The position numbers and the translations under genes were made by a program. This document shows, piece after piece, positions 8,290 through 18,026 of a stretch of DNA of 32,119 nucleotides (position 1 is its first letter; each line of letters starts with the position of its first letter). A model generated the notes under the pieces. It ran no database searches. It had not been told where the DNA came from and worked only from the letters and a program-made list of their open reading frames with translations. Source of the stretch: Bacteroidota bacterium (lineage in GTDB: Bacteria > Bacteroidota > Bacteroidia > Bacteroidales > DTGW01); assembly GCA_020049015.1 (NCBI GenBank), contig JAIFLP010000056.1, positions 1 to 32,119 on the forward strand, written 5' to 3'.

Positions 8290-9637
8290 ATTGGTTTTTC
8301 TAAGAGAATACCTCTCTCGGGTTAAAAAGAAATCATTTATTGTAATGACTATTTTAGGACCACTTTTTTTTGCTGCATCTTTTATAACTCCCGCATTGCT
8401 TTCCAATGTAGAGGATAGTGAAGTTAGAAAAATTGCAGTTATTGATAGCTCTAAGCTGTTTCTAAATCTGATACCTAATACCAAACACTTAGAATTCGAA
8501 AATATTGAAGGTGTTTCTGTTTCAGAATTAAAGCAAAAATTTACATCTTTAGGTTATTATGCCATATTATATATACCGCACAGCGTGGTATTTTCATCCA
8601 ATACCGTGCAATTTATTTCTTTTAATGAGCCTAGTATCCTTACCACTACGCATATTAAAACTCATATTGATAAATATTTACAGGAGTTTAAACTTAAAAC
8701 TCACCAGATCGAAAACATCGATGAGTTGATCAGATCAGTCAAATCAGATGTGTCAATCCGAATTGTGAAGCTACAGTTAGGAAATAAATCTCAGGAAAGC
8801 AGTATTGAAGATCGAAAGTTTAAAATGATTGCCGGATATATTTCAGGATTCTTAATCTATTTCTTCATCTTTTTATTTGGATCGCAAGTAATGCGTGGTG
8901 TTATGGAAGAAAAATCGTCAAGGGTGGTTGAAATTATTATTTCTTCTGTAAAACCATTTCATTTGATGATGGGAAAGATTCTTGGCATTGGAGCAGTGGG
9001 TCTTACTCAATTCATTCTTTGGATACTACTTACAGGCGGTATTATTACCATTGCCAATAATGTGTTGCTAAAGAAAGAAAGTTTTGCAATCAATCAAAAC
9101 CCAATTGCTGCAGATGTTATGGGGGCAACTAATATTAGTAATTCGCAGCCTGCCGTGAAACAATTAAACGCAGACCCTGCAAAAACTTTTATCATGGCAT
9201 TGGATAATATCAATTTTAAATTGATTATTGTTTCTTTTGTTGTGTTTTTTATTGGGGGATATATCCTATATGCTTCTTTATTTGCAGCTATTGGTTCTGC
9301 AGTTGATTCCGATACCGATACCCAGCAGTTTATGATGCCGGTTACCATTCCACTCTTATTATCTGTTTTTGTAATGATTAATACCATTAATAATCCAGAG
9401 GGTGATATTTCTTTTTGGTTTTCGCTTATTCCTTTTACTTCTCCTATTATAATGATGGTGCGTCTGCCTTTTGGTGTTCCTATTTGGCAATTCTCACTCA
9501 GTATAGCACTCCTATTTATTACTTTTTTTTTTACAACTTGGGTATCAGCAAAAATTTATAGAACCGGTATATTAATGTACGGCAAAAAAGTAACGTATAA
9601 GGAAATATGGAAATGGCTGCGTTATAAAAACCATTAA
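8273..9637 (+). CDS. ABC-2 type transporter permease, NatB-like
   Basis: This is the membrane subunit of the exporter encoded with the preceding ATPase. One N-terminal membrane segment (FIVMTILGPLFFAASFITPALL) is followed by an extracytoplasmic region of about 140 residues and then by a cluster of about six segments, including FLIYFFIFLFG, GLTQFILWILLTGGIITI, IIVSFVVFFIGGYILYA, VTIPLLLSVFVMI and FSLSIALLFITFFFTTWV. The sequence GVMEEKSSRVVEIIISSVKPFHLMMGKI between the first two core segments is characteristic of NatB/ABC2_membrane_3 permeases. The substrate is unknown. Its stop codon overlaps the stop of the convergent methyltransferase gene. Confidence 0.88.
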   Translation: MLRKIKLVFLREYLSRVKKKSFIVMTILGPLFFAASFITPALLSNVEDSEVRKIAVIDSSKLFLNLIPNTKHLEFENIEGVSVSELKQKFTSLGYYAILYIPHSVVFSSNTVQFISFNEPSILTTTHIKTHIDKYLQEFKLKTHQIENIDELIRSVKSDVSIRIVKLQLGNKSQESSIEDRKFKMIAGYISGFLIYFFIFLFGSQVMRGVMEEKSSRVVEIIISSVKPFHLMMGKILGIGAVGLTQFILWILLTGGIITIANNVLLKKESFAINQNPIAADVMGATNISNSQPAVKQLNADPAKTFIMALDNINFKLIIVSFVVFFIGGYILYASLFAAIGSAVDSDTDTQQFMMPVTIPLLLSVFVMINTINNPEGDISFWFSLIPFTSPIIMMVRLPFGVPIWQFSLSIALLFITFFFTTWVSAKIYRTGILMYGKKVTYKEIWKWLRYKNH

Positions 9638-10347
9638 TTATCACTACATAAAACAGTATATGTATTAGGCTTGCGTTTGCGAAGCCAAGGCAATGCGAGA
9701 AATAGAAAATAGTGTATCAATCTTTTTATCAGCGCAATGGGCTTCTTTTTGAATTGAAACCAGATTAAAGATATTGAAAACATTGAGTATTTCCTTTTCG
9801 TAATATTTAATTTACAGGTGTAAAGCAAATAATCAAAGATTGAAGGAGTGAAAATATTGATGTGGCCATAGGACATAAAAAAATCAAATTTTTTCCTTAG
9901 TCGGCTCGAGTAATCAATTGGCACCTCAAAAATCTGATGTTTCGATATCCTTCTTATTTCCGATAATAATTGTCTGGGATGTTCAACATGTTCAATAACA
10001 TGAGTACATAATGCAATATCAAATTCTTTATCACCGTAAGGTAAATCGTAACCGTTAAATAATTTTACCTCTTTTAAGTCTGGAATTTGTTTCGATTTAA
10101 TTTGCTCCATTCCGCTTTCAGAAATTTCAACTGCTACCAATCGATTGATTCTTTCCGCTTTATTTAACAAATGCAGCACGCTTCCGTCGCCTGCACCAAT
10201 TTCAATAATCGAATCAGCTAGTATACCTTTTTTAAGTTTAAGAATATTGTTAACTTTACCTACAGCTCCCAAATACCGCCATTTTTCAATTTCATTTGAA
10301 TAGAAACCTTTGTAAAAATCCAATAATTCTTTACTCGTTGTGGTCAT
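9634..10347 (-). CDS. class I SAM-dependent methyltransferase
   Basis: This is a Methyltransf_11-like enzyme of unknown substrate. Motif I is IIEIGAGDGSV, the acidic residue after strand 2 is in LVAVEIS, and DIALCTHVIEHVEHP gives the motif IV/post region. The C-terminal part is basic and hydrophobic (LIKRLIHYFLFLALPWLRKRK), so membrane association is possible. The ORF track begins at 10377, upstream of the promoter box at 10364-10371. The ATG at 10347 (MTTTSKELLDFYKGF) fits a transcript starting near 10357 and gives 237 aa. The gene converges on the ABC permease with a 4-base overlap of their ends. No neighbour indicates a pathway; modification of a small molecule or glycolipid is only a guess. 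Confidence 0.85.
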   Translation of the reverse strand: MTTTSKELLDFYKGFYSNEIEKWRYLGAVGKVNNILKLKKGILADSIIEIGAGDGSVLHLLNKAERINRLVAVEISESGMEQIKSKQIPDLKEVKLFNGYDLPYGDKEFDIALCTHVIEHVEHPRQLLSEIRRISKHQIFEVPIDYSSRLRKKFDFFMSYGHINIFTPSIFDYLLYTCKLNITKRKYSMFSISLIWFQFKKKPIALIKRLIHYFLFLALPWLRKRKPNTYTVLCSDN

Positions 10348-10363
10348 ATATATGATTTTATGA

Positions 10364-10371
10364 CAAAAGTA
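10364..10371 (-). promoter_or_regulatory. leftward -7 box (TACTTTTG) for the methyltransferase
   Basis: On the minus strand 10371-10364 reads TACTTTTG, a full match to TAnnTTTG. The start codon at 10347 lies 16 bases downstream of the box, giving a very short leader. No -33 TTTG was found. This box is the main reason to prefer the shorter methyltransferase start. Confidence 0.5.
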
Positions 10372-10691
10372 ATACAATTCAATTACCCATGCATATACAT
10401 ACCTTGTTTAAATATTAGATGCCTTTTCGAAAACTATTTTTTAATTATTCTTCTACAGTTTGTGTTCCAATGGCTTTTTTTATTCCAATTATTTCCACAC
10501 CTAAAGCACGTATCATAGTTTTTACGTATCCCAAATTCAATCCTATAAAATTCAAGATTTAATCAATCCACACTTGCCATATTATAATTATTTATCCCCT
10601 CAAAAGCAGTTGCATCTCTTAATTATTATTTAATTTTCTTTATATTATTGAAAAAATACTTGCTTTATTATGGTTATTATGAAAAAAAAAT

Positions 10692-10699
10692 TACCTTTG
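10692..10699 (+). promoter_or_regulatory. -7 box (TACCTTTG) of the ribosomal protein cluster
   Basis: TACCTTTG matches TAnnTTTG exactly. TATG at 10669-10672, 19 bases upstream, is a three-of-four match to the -33 TTTG. A transcript starting near 10706 would have a leader of about 37 bases before rpsL. This is the only clear promoter I see for the whole 10743-28471 series. Confidence 0.6.
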
Positions 10700-10742
10700 C
10701 AACCCGTTTTATAAAATAGTTTTGTAAAAAAAAATAGTATTT

Positions 10743-11180
10743 ATGCCAACAATACAACAGTTAGTTAGAAAAGGAAGAAAGCAGTTGATTGATAAATCAA
10801 AGTCGCCAGCATTGAATAGTTGTCCTCAACGCCGAGGTGTTTGTACTCGTGTTTATACAACAACTCCAAAGAAGCCAAACTCAGCAATGCGTAAGGTGGC
10901 AAAGGTGAGATTGACAAACGGGGTAGAAGTAATAGCATATATACCAGGTGAGGGTCACAACTTACAAGAGCATTCAATTGTAATGATCAGAGGCGGAAGG
11001 GTTAAAGATCTACCCGGTGTTCGTTATCATATGGTGAGAGGTACTCTCGATGCTTCAGGTGTTGAAGGCCGTCGTCAAAGACGTTCAAAATATGGCGCAA
11101 AAAGACCAAAACCAGGTCAAGTTGCTGCCGCAGGTAAAGGTGCTCCAGCAAAAGGTGCTCCAGCAAAAAAGAAAAAATAA
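10743..11180 (+). CDS. rpsL: 30S ribosomal protein S12 (uS12) with C-terminal extension
   Basis: S12 lies at the decoding centre of the small subunit and contributes to codon-anticodon fidelity. The loop [12 protein letters not shown] (Lys43 and neighbours) and [13 protein letters not shown] are intact, so no classical streptomycin-resistance substitution is seen. The family usually ends near ...KYGVKRPK at about 124 residues. Here another ~20 residues follow ([22 protein letters not shown]), a basic Ala/Lys-rich tail containing a perfect 15-base duplication. It is the first gene of the series; rpsG follows after 29 bases. Confidence 0.97.
   Translation: MPTIQQLVRKGRKQLIDKSKSPALNSCPQRRGVCTRVYTTTPKKPNSAMRKVAKVRLTNGVEVIAYIPGEGHNLQEHSIVMIRGGRVKDLPGVRYHMVRGTLDASGVEGRRQRRSKYGAKRPKPGQVAAAGKGAPAKGAPAKKKK
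11136..11165 (+). repeat. perfect 15-base tandem duplication at the 3' end of rpsL
   Basis: AAAGGTGCTCCAGCA is repeated twice back to back and encodes [10 protein letters not shown] in the S12 tail. It is in frame and close to the stop codon. Confidence 0.9.
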
Positions 11181-11209
11181 ATATTAAATAATATAAGTGT
11201 TTCATTGCA

Positions 11210-11686
11210 ATGAGAAAGACGAAACCAAAAAAAAGAATGTTGTTACCCGATCCGAAGTTTGGGGATACCCTTGTAACAAGGTTTGTTAACAACATGATGA
11301 GCAGCGGAAATAAAAGTGTTGCTTACAATGTATTTTATCAAACTATGGATTTAGTTAGCGATAAAACTAAGGAATCCGGAAAAACTCCAGTCGAAATCTG
11401 GAAAAAAGCCTTGGAAAATGTAACACCGCAGGTTGAGGTTAAAAGCCGTCGCGTAGGTGGTGCAACTTTTCAGGTTCCAACTGAAATCAGAGCCGACAGA
11501 AAAACAGCTATCAGTATGAGAAATCTCATTATGTATGCTCGCAAAAGAAGTGGTAAATCTATGTCGGACAAATTAGCTGCCGAAATTGTAGCTGCATTTA
11601 ATGAAGAAGGTGGTGCTTTTAAGAAAAAAGAAGATACCCACAAAATGGCTGAAGCTAATAAAGCATTTGCTCATTTTAGATTTTAA
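11210..11686 (+). CDS. rpsG: 30S ribosomal protein S7 (uS7)
   Basis: S7 nucleates assembly of the 30S head by binding the 3' major domain of 16S rRNA and also lines the E site. The protein has the expected 158 aa and typical segments: [45 protein letters not shown] and the C-terminal [12 protein letters not shown]. It sits in the conserved order rpsL-rpsG-fusA. The A-rich upstream sequence contains no Shine-Dalgarno. Confidence 0.98.
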   Translation: MRKTKPKKRMLLPDPKFGDTLVTRFVNNMMSSGNKSVAYNVFYQTMDLVSDKTKESGKTPVEIWKKALENVTPQVEVKSRRVGGATFQVPTEIRADRKTAISMRNLIMYARKRSGKSMSDKLAAEIVAAFNEEGGAFKKKEDTHKMAEANKAFAHFRF

Positions 11687-11726
11687 TCAAAGAGGGATTG
11701 TAGTGTTGAAGTATAATTAATTTAGT

Positions 11727-13838
11727 ATGGCAAGAGATTTAGCTTTTACGAGAAATATTGGGATCATGGCCCACATTGATGCTGGAAAAACAACTACCAC
11801 AGAGCGTATTTTGTTTTATACAGGTATCAATTACAAAATTGGAGAGGTACATGATGGAGCTGCTACTATGGACTGGATGGTTCAGGAGCAGGAAAGAGGT
11901 ATCACCATTACTTCTGCTGCAACTACTGCATCTTGGAAATACGACAATAATGATTACAAGATTAATATAATAGATACCCCAGGTCACGTTGACTTTACTG
12001 TTGAGGTTGAACGCTCTTTGCGTATTCTTGATGGCGCTGTAGCTCTTTTCTGCGCAGTGGGTGGTGTAGAACCTCAATCTGAAACCGTTTGGAGACAAGC
12101 CACAAAATATAATGTGCCTCGTATTTGCTTTGTAAATAAAATGGATCGCAATGGAGCTGATTTCTTCTCTGTAGTGAACCAAATTAAAGAAAAATTATAT
12201 TCTAATGCTGTTCCGCTTCAAGTACCAATAGGTGCTGAAGGTAATTATACTGGTCTTATTGATCTGGTTGAAAGAAAAGCCTTTGTATATCCCGATGATC
12301 CAACCAATAAAGGTACTCACTTTGATGTGGTTGAAATTCCAGCCGATTTAAAAGAAACGGTTGAAGAATGGCGCGATAAAATGCTCGAAGCTGTTTGCGA
12401 GTGTGATGATGTTCTACTCGAAAAATTCTTCGAAGATAAAGAATCAATTACAGTTGATGAAATTAGAGGAGCGATAAGAAAATCTACTATTGCTATGAAG
12501 ATTTTCCCAGTAATGTGTGGTGCTTCATTTAAGAATAAAGGTATTCAAATGTTATTGGATGCAGCTGCTCAATATTTGCCAAGTCCTCTTGATGTCGGTG
12601 ATACTAATGGTATTAATCCAGATACTGATGCCGCTGTTATAATGAGACCTGATGAAAAAGCTCCTTTGGCTGGTCTTGCATTTAAAATTGCCACAGACCC
12701 TTTTGTTGGACGTTTATGTTTTATTCGCATATATTCAGGTACATTAACTGGTGGTAGTTACGTTTTAAATACCCGCACTGGTAAAAAAGAAAGAATTTCC
12801 CGCTTGTTTCAAATGCATGCCAATAAACAAAATCCACGTGATTTTATTGAGGCTGGCGATATTTGTGCTGCTGTAGGATTTAAAGATATACGCACAGGAG
12901 ACACGCTTTGTGATGAAAAGTACCCAGTTGTACTAGAATCAATGAGTTTCCCTGAACCTGTGATTGGTGTAGCTGTAGAACCTAAAACGCAAGCTGATTT
13001 AGATAAATTAGGTGTTGCTCTAGGAAAACTTGCAGAGGAAGATCCAACTTTTAAGGTTCATACTGATGAAAATAGTGGTCAAACAGTTATTGAAGGCATG
13101 GGCGAATTGCACCTCGAAATTATTGTTGACCGATTAAAACGTGAGTTTAAAGTCGAATGTAATCAAGGACAACCTCAGGTTAATTATAAAGAAGCTATTA
13201 AAGCTACTGTTGAACACCGTGAATTATTTAAGAAACAATCGGGTGGTCGTGGTAAATTTGCTGACATAGTGGTTACTGTAGGTCCTACCGACGAAGGCGT
13301 GAATGGTCTTCAGTTTGTTGATGAAGTTAAGGGAGGTAACGTACCTAAAGAATATATTCCTTCAGTTGAAAAAGGATTTAAAGAAGCTATGAAAAATGGT
13401 GTATTAGCTGGTTTCCCAGTTGAAAACCTTAAAGTAGTTCTTAAAGATGGTTCTTATCACGCTGTTGACTCTGATTCATTATCTTTTGAAATTGCTGCAC
13501 GTCAAGCTTTCAAAGCAGCCAGTGCAAAAGCAAAACCTGTACTTCTTGAACCTATTATGAAAGTGGAGGTTGTAACTCCAGAAGATTATATGGGTGATGT
13601 TATCGGCGATTTTAATAAACGCAGGGGTCAGGTTGAAGGTATGGAAATGAAAGCAGGAGCTCGTGTAGTTAAAGCTAAGGTACCTCTCTCTGAACAGTTT
13701 GGATATGTTACGGTATTGCGTACTATATCATCAGGAAGAGCTACTTCATCTATGGAATTCAGTCATTATCAAGAAGTACCATCTAGTATGGCTACAGATA
13801 TTCTTGAAAAGTTAAAAGGTAAAGCAAGTGTAAAATAA
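11727..13838 (+). CDS. fusA: translation elongation factor G
   Basis: EF-G is the GTPase that moves tRNAs and mRNA after each peptide bond and, with RRF, recycles ribosomes. G1 is AHIDAGKTT (residues 15-23), switch I has [12 protein letters not shown]3 is DTPGHVDFT and G4 is NKMDR. Domains II to V follow, with [18 protein letters not shown] in domain III and the domain IV/V sequences GRGKFADIV and [17 protein letters not shown]. All GTPase motifs are intact, so this is the canonical EF-G and not the GTPase-deficient paralogue described in some Bacteroides. At 703 aa it is full length. tuf does not follow; rpsJ begins after 8 bases. Confidence 0.98.
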   Translation: MARDLAFTRNIGIMAHIDAGKTTTTERILFYTGINYKIGEVHDGAATMDWMVQEQERGITITSAATTASWKYDNNDYKINIIDTPGHVDFTVEVERSLRILDGAVALFCAVGGVEPQSETVWRQATKYNVPRICFVNKMDRNGADFFSVVNQIKEKLYSNAVPLQVPIGAEGNYTGLIDLVERKAFVYPDDPTNKGTHFDVVEIPADLKETVEEWRDKMLEAVCECDDVLLEKFFEDKESITVDEIRGAIRKSTIAMKIFPVMCGASFKNKGIQMLLDAAAQYLPSPLDVGDTNGINPDTDAAVIMRPDEKAPLAGLAFKIATDPFVGRLCFIRIYSGTLTGGSYVLNTRTGKKERISRLFQMHANKQNPRDFIEAGDICAAVGFKDIRTGDTLCDEKYPVVLESMSFPEPVIGVAVEPKTQADLDKLGVALGKLAEEDPTFKVHTDENSGQTVIEGMGELHLEIIVDRLKREFKVECNQGQPQVNYKEAIKATVEHRELFKKQSGGRGKFADIVVTVGPTDEGVNGLQFVDEVKGGNVPKEYIPSVEKGFKEAMKNGVLAGFPVENLKVVLKDGSYHAVDSDSLSFEIAARQAFKAASAKAKPVLLEPIMKVEVVTPEDYMGDVIGDFNKRRGQVEGMEMKAGARVVKAKVPLSEQFGYVTVLRTISSGRATSSMEFSHYQEVPSSMATDILEKLKGKASVK

Positions 13839-13846
13839 TATCAAGC

Positions 13847-14152
13847 ATGAGTCAGAAAATTAGGATCAAATTAAAATCTTTCGACCATAATCTGGTAGAT
13901 AAATCTGCCGATAAGATCGTAAAAACGGTTAAATCAACCGGTGCTGTGGTGAGTGGTCCAATCCCTCTCCCAACACACAAAAGAATTTTTACTGTAAATA
14001 GAGCTACTTTCGTTAACAAAAAAGCACGCGAACAGTTCCAATTAAGTTCTTTCAAAAGACTTTTGGATATTTACAGTTCAACACCAAAAACCATCGATGC
14101 GCTTATGAAGTTAGAATTACCTAGTGGCGTAGAAGTAGAAATTAAAGTTTGA
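13847..14152 (+). CDS. rpsJ: 30S ribosomal protein S10 (uS10)
   Basis: S10 is part of the 30S head, and in E. coli it also pairs with NusB in antitermination complexes. The 101-aa protein shows the family sequence [39 protein letters not shown] and ends with a beta strand (GVEVEIKV). In E. coli it opens a separate S10 operon. Here it starts only 8 bases after fusA, with no terminator or promoter box between them, so the str and S10 groups appear joined. Confidence 0.98.
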   Translation: MSQKIRIKLKSFDHNLVDKSADKIVKTVKSTGAVVSGPIPLPTHKRIFTVNRATFVNKKAREQFQLSSFKRLLDIYSSTPKTIDALMKLELPSGVEVEIKV

Positions 14153-14175
14153 TAATCATAAATAACAAGTAAACC

Positions 14176-14793
14176 ATGTCAGGAATTATTGGTAAAAAGG
14201 TCGGGATGACTTCCGTTTTCGATGCAAACGGAAAAAACATTCCTTGTACCGTGATCGAAGCCGGCCCCTGCGTCGTAACTCAGGTAAAAACAACTGAGAT
14301 CGATGGATATGCCGCTGTTCAGCTCGCTTTTGACGAAAAGAAAGAAAAATCGGCAACAAAAGCAGAGATTGGACATTTTAAAAGTGCAAATACTACTCCT
14401 AAAAGGAAACTCTATGAGTTTAAAGGTTTTGAAAAAGATCTTAGTAAAGGTGATATCGTAACACTTGATTTATTTACAGAAGCTGATTTTGTTGCTGTAA
14501 AGGGTGTAACTAAAGGAAAAGGATTTCAGGGTGTTGTAAAAAGACACGGTTTTAGCGGCGTTGGAGGACAAACCCACGGTCAGCATAACCGTCTAAGAGC
14601 TCCTGGTTCTATGGGCGCTTCATCATTCCCTTCAAGGGTTTTCCCAAATAAACGTATGGCTGGCCATGATGGTGTGCTGAATGTGAAAATGGCAAATCTA
14701 CAGGTAGTAAAAATATTAGCTGAAGATAATCTGATTCTTGTAAAGGGTAGCGTACCTGGTGCAAAAGGTTCATATTTAATAATTGAAAAGTGA
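14176..14793 (+). CDS. rplC: 50S ribosomal protein L3 (uL3)
   Basis: L3 is a primary 23S rRNA binder whose long loop reaches towards the peptidyl transferase centre. The loop sequence [32 protein letters not shown], with the conserved GGQ...H pattern, is complete, and the length of 205 aa is normal. The stop codon shares one base with the rplD start (TGATG at 14791-14795), suggesting translational coupling. Confidence 0.98.
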   Translation: MSGIIGKKVGMTSVFDANGKNIPCTVIEAGPCVVTQVKTTEIDGYAAVQLAFDEKKEKSATKAEIGHFKSANTTPKRKLYEFKGFEKDLSKGDIVTLDLFTEADFVAVKGVTKGKGFQGVVKRHGFSGVGGQTHGQHNRLRAPGSMGASSFPSRVFPNKRMAGHDGVLNVKMANLQVVKILAEDNLILVKGSVPGAKGSYLIIEK

Positions 14794-15416
14794 TGGAACT
14801 CGCAATATATAATATAGAAGGAAAAGAAACGGGAAAAAAAGTTACTTTAAATCCCGAAGTATTTGGTGTTGAACCAAACGATCATGCTATTTATCTTGAT
14901 GTAAAGCAATATTTAGCAAATCAAAGACAAGGTACTCATAAAACCCTTCATAGGGGTGAAGTTTCTGGTAGTACTAGAAAGCTTCTTAAACAAAAAGGTA
15001 CCGGAGGCGCTCGTCATGGTAGTATTAAAGCTCCAATTTATGTAGGTGGTGGTCGTGTATTTGGTCCACAGCCTCGTGATTATAGCTTCAAATTAAATAA
15101 AAAAGTTAAAGCCTTAGCAAAATTATCAGCTTTAACCTATAAAGCTAAAAGTGAAGATATTATCATCCTTGAAAACTTTACTTTTGAGGCTCCTAAAACA
15201 AAAAATATGTTCGCATTGAAGAAAAATCTTCAAATTGCTGAGAAAAAATCGCTTCTCGTTATACCAGAACAAAATAAAAACATATATTTGTCCTCTCGAA
15301 ATTTGGAGTACACCAAAGTCGTAACAACATCAGAATTAACTGTTTACGATATAATGAACGCTTCAAAATTATTGTTTGTCGAGGGAAGTTTGGAGTTGAT
15401 ACAGGGAAATAATTAG
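14793..15416 (+). CDS. rplD: 50S ribosomal protein L4 (uL4)
   Basis: L4 binds domain I of 23S rRNA, and its extended loop lines the nascent peptide tunnel. The loop is visible as [46 protein letters not shown]. In E. coli L4 represses the S10 operon; nothing here shows whether that applies. The track begins at a GTG (14790) inside the rplC stop region. The ATG at 14793 ([16 protein letters not shown]) is preferred and yields 207 aa. Confidence 0.97.
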   Translation: MELAIYNIEGKETGKKVTLNPEVFGVEPNDHAIYLDVKQYLANQRQGTHKTLHRGEVSGSTRKLLKQKGTGGARHGSIKAPIYVGGGRVFGPQPRDYSFKLNKKVKALAKLSALTYKAKSEDIIILENFTFEAPKTKNMFALKKNLQIAEKKSLLVIPEQNKNIYLSSRNLEYTKVVTTSELTVYDIMNASKLLFVEGSLELIQGNN

Positions 15417-15438
15417 TAATAGCAACAATTTATAAGTC

Positions 15439-15726
15439 ATGAGTATTTTAATAAGACCAGTAGTAACTGAAAAAATAAACGGCCTAGAAAAGCTTAACAA
15501 ATATAGCTTTGTGGTTGAAAAGCAGGCTAATAAGTTGCAAATCAAGAAAGCAGTTGAAGAATTATACAACGTTTCTGTGAGTGAAGTCAATACTGTTAAT
15601 TACCTCGGTAAGCTCAAATCTCGCAATACAAAGGCAGGGGTTATTTCTGGAAGGAAAAATTCTTATAAAAAGGCTATCATTACTATAGCCTCTGGTGAAA
15701 AAATTGATTTTTATAGCAATATATAA
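15439..15726 (+). CDS. rplW: 50S ribosomal protein L23 (uL23)
   Basis: L23 lies at the tunnel exit and is the docking site for signal recognition particle and trigger factor. The 95-aa protein has the family opening [10 protein letters not shown], then [42 protein letters not shown]. It occupies the usual position between rplD and rplB, with 5 bases separating it from rplB. Confidence 0.97.
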   Translation: MSILIRPVVTEKINGLEKLNKYSFVVEKQANKLQIKKAVEELYNVSVSEVNTVNYLGKLKSRNTKAGVISGRKNSYKKAIITIASGEKIDFYSNI

Positions 15727-15731
15727 TAGAT

Positions 15732-16556
15732 ATGGCATTACGTACATTTAAACCGGTAACTCCCGGTCAGAGATTTAAAGTGATCAGTTATACGCCGGGT
15801 TTATCAAAATCCGGACCTGAGAAATCTTTGCTTGAAACTCTTAAGAAAAGTGGGGGTCGTAATAATTCCGGTAAGTTAACTATGAGATATATCGGTGGTG
15901 GTCACAAGCAAAAATATCGTTTGGTTGATTTTTGCCGCAGCAAAGATGGAGTTGCTGCTGTTGTTAAAACACTTGAGTATGATCCAAACCGCACTGCTTT
16001 TATTTCATTGGTTGAATATGCCGATGGTGTTAAAAGTTATATTCTTGCTCCAAACGGATTAGAAGTTGGTAAAACAATTATGTCTGGACCTGGAGTTCCT
16101 CCCGAAATAGGAAACACATTGTTTCTATCTGAGATTCCACTTGGTACCATAGTTCATAATATTGAATTAAACCCTGGTCAGGGCGGTATCCTTGCAAGAA
16201 GTGCAGGAGCATATGCTCAGCTTCTTTCACGTGATGGTAAATATGCTATTGTTAAGTTACCTTCTAGCGAAACCCGCATGGTTTTAGTAACATGCAAAGC
16301 TACTATAGGTTCGGTTTCAAATGCTGAGCATTTTAACGAAACTTCTGGAAAAGCTGGTCGTAGTCGTTGGTTAGGTCGTCGTCCACGTAACCGAGGTGTA
16401 GCAATGAATCCTGTTGATCATCCAATGGGTGGTGGTGAAGGACGCGGTTCTGGAGGTCATCCAAGATCTAGAAAAGGAATCCCAGCAAAGGGTTATAAAA
16501 CTAGGGCTCCTAAAAACAGATCTAATAAGTTTATAGTTGAAAGAAGAAAGAAATAA
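15732..16556 (+). CDS. rplB: 50S ribosomal protein L2 (uL2)
   Basis: L2 is needed for subunit association and supports the peptidyl transferase centre. The protein has the expected 274 aa. The conserved C-terminal block [24 protein letters not shown] carries His230, matching the conserved His229 of E. coli. The N-terminal RNA-binding region includes [26 protein letters not shown], and [23 protein letters not shown] is also typical. Confidence 0.98.
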   Translation: MALRTFKPVTPGQRFKVISYTPGLSKSGPEKSLLETLKKSGGRNNSGKLTMRYIGGGHKQKYRLVDFCRSKDGVAAVVKTLEYDPNRTAFISLVEYADGVKSYILAPNGLEVGKTIMSGPGVPPEIGNTLFLSEIPLGTIVHNIELNPGQGGILARSAGAYAQLLSRDGKYAIVKLPSSETRMVLVTCKATIGSVSNAEHFNETSGKAGRSRWLGRRPRNRGVAMNPVDHPMGGGEGRGSGGHPRSRKGIPAKGYKTRAPKNRSNKFIVERRKK

Positions 16557-16581
16557 TAGTGATAAATAGAGATAAAACGTT

Positions 16582-16857
16582 ATGAGTCGTTCACTAAAAA
16601 AAGGTCCATTTATTGATATCAAGCTAGAAAAAAAAGTTCTGGCAATGAATGAGGCAAATAAAAAAACAGTACTTAAAACCTGGGCCAGAAGGTCTGTTAT
16701 TTCCCCTGATTTTGTGGGTCATACATTGGCCGTACATAATGGAAATAAATTTATACCAGTTTATGTTACTGAAAACATGGTGGGTCACAGATTAGGTGAA
16801 TTTTCACCAACTCGTACCTATAAGGGACATAGCGGTAATAAAACATCAAATACTTAA
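16582..16857 (+). CDS. rpsS: 30S ribosomal protein S19 (uS19)
   Basis: S19 sits in the 30S head, pairs with S13 and contacts the large subunit. The 91-aa sequence opens [12 protein letters not shown] and contains [54 protein letters not shown], all of it family-typical. It lies between rplB and rplV as in most bacteria. Confidence 0.98.
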   Translation: MSRSLKKGPFIDIKLEKKVLAMNEANKKTVLKTWARRSVISPDFVGHTLAVHNGNKFIPVYVTENMVGHRLGEFSPTRTYKGHSGNKTSNT

Positions 16858-16877
16858 TATTTAAAGTAGATATTATA

Positions 16878-17291
16878 ATGGGTGCCAGAAAAAAAATATC
16901 AGCCGAGAAAAGAAAGGAAGCCAAAAAGAGTAAATCTATGGCTGTCTTAAACGATTGTCCAACTTCTCCCAGAAAAATGCGTCTGGTTGTTGATCTAATC
17001 AGAGGCGTTGAAGTTAATAAAGCTTTAGGTATTCTAAAGTTCTCTTCTAAAGAAGCTGCCAAAAGGGTAGAGAAATTATTACTCTCTGCAATTGCAAATT
17101 GGCAAGCTAAAAATGGAGGACAAAGAATCGAAGATACTAATTTAGTTGTAAAAGAAGCTTTTGTTGATTCAGCCAGAATGCTAAAAAGACTAAGACCTGC
17201 TCCACAAGGAAGAGGTTATAGAGTTAGAAAAAGATCAAACCATGTTACATTGGTTTTAGATAGCGCAGTATTACAGGAAAATTCAAATTAA
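16878..17291 (+). CDS. rplV: 50S ribosomal protein L22 (uL22)
   Basis: L22 spans the large subunit, and its hairpin helps form the tunnel constriction where macrolide-resistance changes arise. The core is clear: [42 protein letters not shown], followed by the loop [25 protein letters not shown]. An N-terminal basic extension of about 23 residues ([21 protein letters not shown]) precedes the usual start of the fold. It closely resembles the Bacteroides protein from memory, which supports the class assignment. The length is 137 aa. Confidence 0.97.
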   Translation: MGARKKISAEKRKEAKKSKSMAVLNDCPTSPRKMRLVVDLIRGVEVNKALGILKFSSKEAAKRVEKLLLSAIANWQAKNGGQRIEDTNLVVKEAFVDSARMLKRLRPAPQGRGYRVRKRSNHVTLVLDSAVLQENSN

Positions 17292-17298
17292 GAAATAA

Positions 17299-18006
17299 AT
17301 GGGTCAGAAAGTTAATCCAATAAGCAATAGATTAGGCTACATCCGTGGATGGGACTCTAATTGGTTCGATGCAAAGAGTTATTCAAGCAAACTAGTTGAA
17401 GATACGAAAATTCGTGAGTATTTAAATGCGCGTCTTGCTAAGGCTAGCATCTCGAAGATAATTATCGAGAGAACATTAAAACTGATTACGGTTACTGTTA
17501 ATACTGCACGTCCCGGTATCATTATCGGAAAAGGAGGTCAGGAAGTTGACAAACTGAAGGAAGAATTGAAGAAAATTACCAATAAGGAAGTTCAAATCAA
17601 TATTTTTGAAGTTAAAAGACCTGAATTAGATGCCGTTATTGTTGCTAACAATGTTGCTCGTCAAGTGGAGGGTAAGATATCTTACCGTAGAGCTATTAAA
17701 ATGGCTATAGCTTCTACTATACGTATGGGTGCAGAGGGTATTAAAATTCAAATTTCTGGCCGTTTAGCTGGTTCTGAAATGGCACGTACCGAAAGTCTTA
17801 AAGAAGGTCGAATTCCATTACATACTTTGCGTGCCGATATTGATTATGCTTTGGCAGAAGCCCATACCAAATATGGTAGAATGGGTATAAAAGTTTGGAT
17901 TTGCAACGGTATTGTTTATGGTAAGCGCGATTTGTCACCAAATATAGCTGTTAAAGCAGCACCTAAACAGCCTAAGGGTGGTGAATTTAAAAAGAAAAGA
18001 AAATAA
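17299..18006 (+). CDS. rpsC: 30S ribosomal protein S3 (uS3)
   Basis: S3 lies at the mRNA entry tunnel and contributes to ribosomal helicase activity. The N-terminal KH domain contains [20 protein letters not shown], with the GKGG loop at residues 77-80. The C-terminal domain includes [35 protein letters not shown] and GIKVWICNG. The length is 235 aa. The tail ends in the basic [14 protein letters not shown]. It is separated from rplV by 7 bases. Confidence 0.98.
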   Translation: MGQKVNPISNRLGYIRGWDSNWFDAKSYSSKLVEDTKIREYLNARLAKASISKIIIERTLKLITVTVNTARPGIIIGKGGQEVDKLKEELKKITNKEVQINIFEVKRPELDAVIVANNVARQVEGKISYRRAIKMAIASTIRMGAEGIKIQISGRLAGSEMARTESLKEGRIPLHTLRADIDYALAEAHTKYGRMGIKVWICNGIVYGKRDLSPNIAVKAAPKQPKGGEFKKKRK

Positions 18007-18026
18007 ACTTATAATAGCACGCAGCA

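Larger units (their letters stand above)
10348..10742. other. 395-base gene-free region between the methyltransferase and rpsL
   Basis: This AT-rich stretch separates two divergent units. It holds a leftward promoter box near its left end (10364-10371) and a rightward one near its right end (10692-10699). I see no tRNA, convincing small RNA or terminator. The only open frame of note is a 47-codon ORF at 10419-10562 (MPFRKLFFNYSS...), with no promoter box ahead of it and no recognisable similarity. A perfect palindrome TTTTATAAAA at 10707-10716 sits close to the predicted rpsL transcript start. The very AT-rich 10600-10690 segment could be an upstream activating (UP-like) region for the ribosomal promoter. 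Confidence 0.6.

Noticed and set aside
10419-10562. 47-codon ORF (MPFRKLFFNYSS...) upstream of rpsL
   Set aside because: No promoter box or family resemblance; the length is compatible with chance in AT-rich DNA. Noted only inside the intergenic entry.
11739-12182. 147-aa minus-strand ORF inside fusA
   Set aside because: It is the antisense shadow of a highly conserved gene with no independent signals.
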